DNA of 64,000 bases, from the NCBI GenBank assembly GCA_035771165.1, contig JAWNZC010000368.1:1374001-1438000 (forward strand), given 5' to 3'. The stretch is from Paragorgia papillata (taxonomy: Eukaryota; Cnidaria; Anthozoa; Scleralcyonacea; Coralliidae). The first letter of the stretch is position 1; the number at the start of each line of letters is the position of its first letter. The notes beneath the pieces were generated by a model, which saw nothing but the letters and a program-made list of their open reading frames with translations, was not told the DNA's origin and did not search any database. Positions 56,600 to 64,000 of the stretch are shown here, one piece after another. The position numbers and the translations under genes were made by a program.

Positions 56600-59390
56600 A
56601 TCACAATGCTGCCTCGTCACGAATATTTCGTACTTGACGTACACCTGAGTTTTATAAAGAACGAGGCAACATTGTGATATATACTTTTGGCATTATGAAG
56701 TGTAATGCTTGTAAACGGTCACCCGACAATACGGGTTAATTGACATGCACGGCTATCGTGTTAACGCTAACAGGACTTTATTTGTGGTATTATGCTGTGT
56801 TAATGCTGGAGTCACGAATGAGGGTGGGCCCTTACTGGACCTCTGATGATAACAGTTTAGATAAACTGATAGAGTTATCCAGTATAAAAATAAGGTTACT
56901 TACTTACTTACTTACTTGACGTAAGCCGGATTTTTATAAAGAACGAGTTCACATAGTTATATTCTTGTGGCATTATGCTGTGTTAATGATAGAGTCACGA
57001 ATATTTCGTACTTGACGTACGCCGGAGTTTTATAAAGAACGAGTTCACATAGTTATATTCTTGTGGCATTATGCTGTGTTAATGATAGAGTCACGAATAT
57101 TTCGTACTTGACGTACGCCGGAGTTTTATAAAGAAATGCTGCATGTGTTCATGCTGGAGTCACGAATATTTCGTACTTGACATATTTCGTACTTGACGTG
57201 TTTTTTTTTATTGATTTAATAATATTTATACAGGGTAGTCCAATTCAGCTAACGCTGATTTAAATGGAGCCCTGTAAGCCAGAGTTTTATAAATAGTCAA
57301 ATGTAAGCCGGAGTTTTATAAAGAACGAGGCAACATTGTGATATACTCGCGTGGCATTATGCTGTGTAATGCTCTAGTCACGAATATTTCGTACTTGACG
57401 TACGCCAGAGTTTTATAAAGAACGAGGCAACATTGTGATATACTCGCGTGGCATTATGCTGTGTAATGCTCTAGTCACGAATATTTCGTACTTGACGTAC
57501 GCCGGAGTTTTATAAAGAACGAGGCAACATTGTGATATCAACTCGCGTGGCATTATGCTGTGTAATGCTCTAGTCACGAAGATTTCGTACTTGACGTAAG
57601 CCAGAGTTTTATAAAGAACGAGGCAACAGTGTGATATACTCGCGTGGCATTGTGCTGTGTAATGCTCTAGTCACGAATATTTCGTACTTGACGTACGCCG
57701 GAGTTTTATAAAGAACGAGGCAACATTGTGATATACTAGTGGCATTATGCTGTGTAATGCTCTAGTCACGAATATTTGATATTTCGTACTTGATGTACGC
57801 TGGAGTTTTATAAAGAACGAGGCAACATTGTGATATACTAGTGGCATGCTGTGTAATGCTCTAGTCACGAATATTTCGTACTTGACGTACGCTGGAGTTT
57901 TATAAAGAACGAGGCAACATTGTGATATACTAGTGGCATGCTGTGTAATGCTCTAGTCACGAATATTTCGTACTTGACGTACGCCGGAGTTTTATAAAGA
58001 ACGAGGCAACATTGTGATATACTGGCGTGGCATTATGCTGTGTAATGCTCTAGTCACGAATATTTCATACTTGACGTACGCCTGAGTTTTATAAAGAACG
58101 AGACAACATTGTGATATACTAGTGGCATGCTGTGTAATGCTCTAGTCACGAATATTTCGTACTTGACGTACGCCGGAGTTTTATAAAGAACGAGGCAACA
58201 TTGTGATATACTTGCGTGGCATTATGCTGTGTAATGCTCTAGTCACGAATATTTCGTATTTGACGTACGCCGGAGTTTTATAAAGAACGAGGCAACATTG
58301 TGATATACTTTCGTGGCATTATGCTGTGTAATTCTCTAGTAACGAATATTTCATACTTGACGTACGCCAGAGTTTTATAAAGAACGAGGCAACATTGTGA
58401 TATACTAGTGGCATTATGCTGTGTAATGCTCTAGTCACGGATATTTCGTACTTGACGTACGCCGGAGTTTTATAAAGAACGAGGCAACATTGTGATATAC
58501 TCGCGTGGCATTATGCTGTGTAATGCTCTAGTCACGAATATTTCGTACTTGACGTACGCCGGAGTTTTATAAAGAACGAGGCAACATTGTGATATACTTG
58601 CGGCATTATGCTGTGTAATGCTCTAGTCACGAATATTTCGTACTTGACGTACGCCGGAGTTTTATAAAGAACGAGGCAACATTGTGATATACTTGCGGCA
58701 TTATGCTGTGTAAATGCTCTAGTCACGAATATTTCGTACTTGACGTACGCCGTAGTTTTATAAAGAACGAGGCAACATTGTGATATACTTGCGGCATTAT
58801 GCTGTGTAATGCTCTAGTCACGAATATTTCGTACTTGACGTACGCCGTAGTTTTATAAAGAACGAGGCAACATTGTGATATACTTGCGGCATTATGCTGT
58901 GTAATGCTCTAGTCACGAATATTTCGTACTTGACGTACGCCGGAGTTTTATAAAGAACGAGGCAACATTGTGATATAATAGTGGCATTATGCTGTGTAAT
59001 GCTCTAGTCACGAATATTTCATACTTGACGTACGCCGTAGTTTTATAAAGAAAGAGGCAACTTGTGATATACTTGTGGCATTATGCCGTGTAATGCTCTA
59101 GTCACGAATATTTCGTACTTGACGTACGCCGGAGTTTTATAAAGTTCGAGGCAACATTGTGATATAATAGTGGCATTATGCTGTGTAATGCTCTAGTCAC
59201 GAATATTTCGTACTTGACGTACTCCCGAGTTTTATAAAGAACGAGGCAACATTGTGATATACTTGCGTGGCATTATGCTGTGTAATGATAGAGTCACGAA
59301 TATTTCGTACTTGACGTACGCCAGAGTTTTATAAAGAGCGAGGCAACATTGTGATATACTAGTGGCATTATGCCGTGTAATGCTCGATTT
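56600..59390. repeat. About 97-bp minisatellite, two dozen or more units
   Basis: Units read 'GTCACGAATATTTCGTACTT', 'GACGTACGCCGGAGTTTTAT', 'AAAGAACGAGGCAACATTGT', 'GATATACT' and 'GGCATTATGCTGTGTAATGC'. Units differ mainly in a short indel between the last two blocks (CGCGT, AGT, TGC). Early units (56600-57350) are more divergent. Short minus-strand frames in it are artefacts. Confidence 0.95.
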
Positions 59391-59394
59391 CTAC

Positions 59395-59735
59395 CATCTG
59401 TATCATGTGATATCGATCCGTGACCATCCGAATGCAGATGTCACGGTCCGTACGATCCGTACCATCTGAAACGTATATATTTACTAAGTGTCTACCATCT
59501 GTATCACGTGATGTCGGTCCGTGACTATCGGAATACAGATGGTAGGGTACGTACGATCTGCAACGCCCTTTTACCGATCGTTATACGATCCGTCATCCGA
59601 TGCCTATGTTGGACATGTATGCATTTCCGACCCACGGTAAACTCTTACTACTCTTAAGCCCGCAAGGTCCACTGGACCTGCAGTGCCAATATGGCCGCCA
59701 GTGGCTTCAAAATGTTTCCTGACCATAAAGCCCTG
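59395..59735. repeat. Short duplicated ACCATCTGTATCA segment
   Basis: 'TCTACCATCTGTATCATGTG' at 59390 recurs as 'TCTACCATCTGTATCACGTG' at 59492, each followed by 'CGATCCGTGAC'-like words and an inverse 'CAGATGGTA'. Otherwise nothing seen. Confidence 0.55.
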
Positions 59736-60342
59736 ATCAAACGAGAACGCAAGTTATCGCAAGTTTTAGCTTGTGCTTGCTTGTGTCTCGTTTGACCGCC
59801 AGCTTGCGATGACTTGCGGTGACTTGCGTTAGTTGCGACTAATTTGGTCTTGTTCAAATTTCATCGCAAGTTTTCTTCAACTTGCGAGAGCTTGCGAAAC
59901 GTTTGAACGCAAAACACAAGTCGATGCAAGTCTTTCGTGCTCCGTCGCCATAGAAACTATCATGAGAACTAGCGAAAAGGCGTGGGAACTATCGGAAGTG
60001 CATAACTTGCGACGACTTGTGCCGACGTTTGACTGGGTGGCATCGCAAGTCATCGTAAGCCAGTGAACTCCATTTCCTATATCCATCCCTTATACCTGGA
60101 ACGCTAACTTCAGTCATCACGCTTCAAAAGTGAAGTCAACATTTTGTGCTTATTACGTCGCTTCCAGTCCCCTGACGCGAACCGCGTCTTGGCCGCGTAT
60201 ATAGGGGGGACTGAAGGCGATGTAATAGGCTTGACTTCACTTTTTGACCCGAAGTTAGCGTTCCAGATATGAGGGGAGAATGGAGGAAGTATGGAGTTCA
60301 CTGTCGTAAGCTAAATTGCGATGTCTTGCGTTCTCGTTTGAT
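59735..60342. mobile_element. TIR element rich in ACTTGCGA words
   Basis: GATCAAACGAGAACGCAAG at the left pairs with CTTGCGTTCTCGTTTGATT at the right. The interior has over ten 'CTTGCGA/TCGCAAG' words in both orientations. A hAT-like element is nested at 60061-60303. Confidence 0.75.
60061..60303. mobile_element. hAT-like MITE with 8-bp TCGTAAGC duplication
   Basis: CAGTGAACTCCAT at the left pairs with ATGGAGTTCACTG at the right. TCGTAAGC is duplicated exactly at 60053-60060 and 60304-60311. A second inner inverted pair, 'CTGGAACGCTAACTTC', continues the foldback. Confidence 0.88.
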
Positions 60343-60345
60343 TAA

Positions 60346-61580
60346 AGTGCTTATATCACTTGTGGGGTTTTAATGTATTTGAATCAGTGGCGTAACTCCT
60401 ATAGGCGCTGCCCGGCAAGAGCCACGGGCCCCCTGTCACAGGGAGGCCCTGAGCCAGGATGTCGGATGTCCTTTATGGGGATTCCGTCGATTCCGTCATT
60501 TTCACGTATTTCTTCGGAAATCGTCTTTCGTCGTTGAACTGGATATAGCTTTCCATCATTTAAATATTGGTACGAAGTTTCAAACAGTCTCAAATTTCAA
60601 ACAGGATCAATTTCAAAATGCCAAAAGACCAGTATTATCTCAGGCATAGCAGTTAGACTAACATTTTTGTGTTCACCCAAATCATAAAAACAAAATGTTT
60701 TCTTTTTTCTTTTAATGCAGTGTAAGAGCCAGGTTAGCTTGTTTTGTTTTGTTTGTAAATAAATCTGTGTTTATATTGTAAGGTGAGTTTTCAACGATGT
60801 AGTTACGTGATTACGGTATTTTCCTCACTGACTATATTCTTGATATAACACAGTTTTACCTGCCGGTATCAACGGGTTGATAAATATTCTTATAATCCAA
60901 CAAACGTTTGATATATATAATGATGAATTTCCCCTTGTTATACCGATTAACTTTTTGGAAAATTCCTCGCAGAAATCGCCGAAAATGCACTTCTGAGGCA
61001 TGTGAAATTCAATTCGGGGGCTTTGCGCCCTAGGTCCCCAGGGGCCGGAAGGGGGGGCCCTTTTCAGTTTGGACCAGGGGCACCCTAGCTCAAAGTTACG
61101 CCACTGATTTGAATAGAGCAAAAATAATAATAAGTTATTTTGCTGTTTTTGATTTAGTCAAATAGTTCCTGACATATTGGCTTCTGAACATGCCAATTTC
61201 CAAAAATTTCCGTCGTTTATTTTAACACCTTGGTGGCCTGGGACTCAGGAACGAGTCAATTCAAAACAACTACGTTTCGGCTTATTGATTCACAAAAACA
61301 CATATATTTGACTGAAAAATCGAAATGCCGAGCTCACACCCGTTTTCCAGTACGCACATTGATTCCAACTAAGAAGACGGTCGTCTTAGGTTCCTGAGTC
61401 CCAGGCCCCCGTGCTTAAAAATGAACGACGGAAATTTTTGGCGTAAGGCCCAAATTGGCATGTTTAAAGACCTATATCTCAGAAACTATTAAACTAAATG
61501 AAAAACGGCAAAATAACTTATTAACTAACTTTTTTTGATCTATTTAAATATGTTAAAACCCCACAAGTGATCTAAGCACT
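60346..61580. mobile_element. TTAA-flanked foldback MITE (copy 4) with hAT insertion
   Basis: AGTGCTTATATCACTTGTGG at the left pairs with the inverse ending TAAGCACT. TTAA is at 60342-60345 and 61581-61584. Removing the nested hAT-like element leaves about 505 bases, close to the 450-bp family length. Arms include 'GGCCTGGGACTCAGGAAC' and its inverse. Confidence 0.87.
60385..61106. mobile_element. hAT-like element with 8-bp ATTTGAAT duplication
   Basis: CAGTGGCGTAAC at the left pairs with GTTACGCCACTG at the right. ATTTGAAT is duplicated exactly at 60377-60384 and 61107-61114. The interior is GC-rich near both ends (GGGCCC words), with no transposase frame. Confidence 0.92.
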
Positions 61581-61679
61581 TTAAAGGATGGGCAATCCAT
61601 GCAGTTGTATAGAGATCAGTAGGTCTGAGTTAAGAGGTCGAAAGATCAGTAATAAACAATAAACGTGGTGTTATCACGA

Positions 61680-62085
61680 ATTCTCGCTCGTACACACGCA
61701 AAAACGCGCACTCTGTGTCAGACCTGATGCAGAATGATGTCAGATCTGTTCAGAAAAATGTAGCGAGCCCTGGTACAGCCTGTTGCAGTATCAGCTATGA
61801 TACACCTATGATATCATATCTGTATCATACCTGTAGCTAGAACAGACTGTTCAGAACAGATTCTGTCAAACTGTATCAGCCTGACACGGTCAGTGCTGTA
61901 TCACTTTGATATAACAGACTGAACTGGTATGTTGTCTTCGGAGCTGTCGCAGTCTGTTAGAAATTCTAACTAAATGTTTATACATCAGCACTGGTACATT
62001 CTGTAGCTGTCAGGCTATATCAAGGGTCGCTACATTTCTCTGAACAGATCTGATATCAGAGCTGATCAGACTGTGCGTTTTTACG
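61680..62085. mobile_element. Foldback MITE with GTACACACG ends
   Basis: GTACACACGCAAAAACGC at the left pairs with GTTTTTACGTGTGTAC at the right. Inner pairs include 'CAGATCTGTTCAG' with its inverse and many 'CTGATAC/GTATCAG' words. Flanking duplication not certain. Confidence 0.75.
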
Positions 62086-62159
62086 TGTGTACTGTAGTAC
62101 TATTTTGTCACCATGCAAACTTTCAAAGAATTAACGCACAAATTTTGTAATTTTTTTAG

Positions 62160-62211
62160 ATGTTACGTGCCCCTTTCTTACTACAGCTGTCAGCTCGTCA
62201 TTCCTTGGCAG
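62160..62211 (+). CDS. Candidate second exon of the 56320 gene
   Basis: The acceptor TTTTTTTAG precedes 62160 and the donor TGGCAG|GTAAGC follows 62211, both strong. Phase 0 in would read MLRAPFLLQLSARHSLA and fits the 56370 donor. Phase 1 in would read VTCPFLTTAVSSSFLG. Too short to assign. The upstream 'CCATGCAAACTTTCAAAG' recurs at 30968 behind death-domain exon 3. Confidence 0.35.
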
Positions 62212-62249
62212 GTAAGCAAGTGGTTATTTTAATGCACGGCCTTTCTTAA

Positions 62250-63542
62250 AGTGCTTATGAAACGAAAATTAAGTTTGTCTTATTTGAAAGTACTTTTGAA
62301 ATGACAAAGTAACATCTTTTGCTGTTTTTCGTTTCCTTGCTTCGTTTTTGAGATATTTCTGTTTATTACTTGGGCTACTGTGGTAGCCGAATCTAAATTT
62401 CGGCTCTGTTATTTTTTGTGTCGACAAACTTGACCCGACAAGCTTTGCGAAACCGACATTTCACTTTCATGGCAAGTTGTCTCTTGAACGAAGCTTTTCT
62501 TGCCATTTTATCGATGTTTCGTCTCAAACCAGAGGTCTCAAACAAAGATGTCAGAGTAGTCGGACTGTCAGCGAATCAAGGTGTATTAAAAATAATTGGA
62601 AACTTTAAACTGAAGGAGTGAAGGACGTCAGAGAACCATTTTATCGATGTTTTTGAATATTTGAAAGAATTTCACTGTTTCTCAGTTGTTTACTTGTTTG
62701 AATAGCTTTGCAAGTGACCGAGTTATAGTTGATCAGTAATGCGGCTTACAAAGGCTTTACAATGTTTACAACTGCACACGCCGGCGATCGCGGTAGACCT
62801 AGTACGTAAAAGATGACGAGCTATTTCTAAACAGGTTGGTCCTGGTCTTGCTGCTTTATAGTCCGACAACTACAAAATGCAAGTATAATAATAAGCACCG
62901 AATAGAGCAAATACCGGTAAGATATCAATATGTTGAACTGTTCAGTGCATGTCTAGATATCGCGTGTCGGATTTATACATTCGGAAACTAAATATATTGG
63001 ATTCAGAAAAACGGCCTTGTTTACATTTATACTACATTAGCAAACCTTCGGCGCTTCCTGCACCGCAGCAGTTCATATAAGACCATAGATTCTATTTGTG
63101 AAAATCTATGCAATTATGCATTGCCATTGCCATGTAGTCTTGCTAGAGTACGCACAGGCTACGTGAAGCTTTCAGAAACCAGTAGCCCAAACTAACCAGT
63201 GACATCACAACGTGCATCATGACTTACTGGGAAAGGTTATATATCTTTGCTATTATCAAATGGAATCACTTCGAAGCAATTATATGTGTGTGTGTTTTTC
63301 CCTGACAACAACAAAAATATTCATTTTCAACTGATTCCGTTTAATAATGGCAAAGATATATAACCTTTCCCAGTAAGTCATTATGCATGTTGTGATGTCA
63401 CTGGTTAGTTTCACATATCAAACGAACTGAAATATCTCAAAAACGAAGCAAGGAAACAAAAAACAGCAAAAGATGTTACTCTGTCATTTCAAAAGTACTT
63501 TCAAATAAGACAAACTTAATTTTCGTTTCATTTATAAGCACT
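62250..63542. mobile_element. TTAA-type foldback MITE (copy 5) with nested insertion
   Basis: AGTGCTTATGAAACGAAAAT at the left and the inverse ending ATTTATAAGCACT at the right. TTAA at the left (62246-62249), decayed at the right. A separate element (62371-63189) with TGGGCTACTG and CAGTAGCCCA ends interrupts the left arm. Confidence 0.82.
62371..63189. mobile_element. Nested TIR element, TGGGCTACTG ends
   Basis: Ten-base inverted ends only, so the limits are tentative. The match to the MITE family stops before and resumes just after it. A 67-codon frame inside (62418-62621) is not recognised. Confidence 0.5.
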
Positions 63543-63599
63543 TCTGGGACAGTCCACTAATAGGACTTTTCTAATAGGGACTTTTCTCGTGGTCCGGTG

Positions 63600-63710
63600 T
63601 CACAGGAAATATGTCCCCCCCAAAATGTGTCCCCCCCGGGACAGATTTCCTAGGAAATCTGTCTCCACCAGGGACACATTTCCTAGGAAATGTGTCCCCA
63701 CCTTCGGAAA
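63600..63710. repeat. Short palindromic tandem repeat (TTTCCTAGGAAA)
   Basis: 'GATTTCCTAGGAAATC' and 'ACATTTCCTAGGAAATGTG' are palindromes in near-tandem units separated by CCCC runs. The plus frame across them (Arg/Pro/Lys-rich) is not a gene. No feature is seen from 63720 to 64000. Confidence 0.7.
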
Positions 63711-64000
63711 TTTGGCCCCCCTCAGAATGATTCCTTACAGGATAATTGATATACGTGTAATGTGGACAAAACGTTTTAAAAGTAAAGAAAATTATAAAAT
63801 ATAACCGCTAAATATCTATTTACAAAAAAGACGTATCTTAAAACTGACGTATCTTAATTACCTGTGCCAGTGTTACCCCGCAAATTAGTGTTTCGTTAGC
63901 TAAAAGTTACTATTTGTCGACGAAAATTCACCCTAAGCGGACAGCAGCATCACCTATCCCCCAGCTACTACACCAGTATGACCAATACGGATCGCTTTTG

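Noticed and set aside
57671..58726. Short repeated minus-strand proteins
   Set aside because: They are translations of the 97-bp minisatellite units.
56600..59390. CRISPR array
   Set aside because: Units are tandem and nearly identical throughout, with no unique spacers, and the context is eukaryotic.

Overview
The window looks like a piece of an animal nuclear genome: AT-rich, intron-rich and crowded with mobile DNA. Penelope-like elements with a GIY-YIG domain, a BEL/Pao retrotransposon, non-LTR retrotransposon tails, 5S-rRNA-derived and tRNA-derived SINEs, dense foldback elements and death-domain exons point to a marine invertebrate. An anthozoan cnidarian (coral or sea anemone) is my best guess. 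This is inference from content; no species marker is visible.

Genes. One multi-exon gene can be chained on the + strand from its splice sites: seven exons between 2467 and 14541 join with matching phases into one open frame of about 502 codons, with the 5' exons missing. It encodes a ZU5/UPA-like module (tentative), a Ser/Gln-rich linker and a C-terminal death domain ending at 14541. Two more death-domain terminal exons follow on the same strand (24537-24853, intact; 29769-30026, frameshifted), each entered in the same phase 1. Partial linker-exon duplicates (10520, 16423, 27722) lie among them. The layout reads either as a tandem array of death-domain genes or as one gene with alternative C-terminal death domains. 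A second gene may begin at 56320 (17-codon first exon with a strong donor), with a possible second exon at 62160-62211.

Layout. 1-1640: broken Penelope-like element. 2467-14541: death-domain gene, with foldback elements in its introns. 14561-16367: 1.8-kb CAAC-type satellite. 16823-18846: LINE inside a duplicated segment whose empty counterpart lies at 32341-32822. 19290-21140: second Penelope-like copy. 21305-23953: Harbinger-type element with a Myb/SANT remnant, next to a TTA-flanked MITE. 24537-30026: death-domain exons 2 and 3. 30053-33450: nested foldbacks and inverted tRNA-like SINEs. 34052-39509: BEL/Pao element on the - strand. 40390-52560: MITEs, 5S-like and tRNA-like SINEs, and a 4.5-kb terminal-inverted-repeat element with a 640-bp palindrome. 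53489-56204: TTAA element containing another transposon that carries a 20-bp satellite. 56600-59390: roughly 97-bp satellite. 59735-63542: nested hAT-like and TTAA elements.

The host genes and transposons do not form a joint pathway. The transposons fill introns and flanks of the death-domain exons. Nested target-site duplications give a readable order of insertion.
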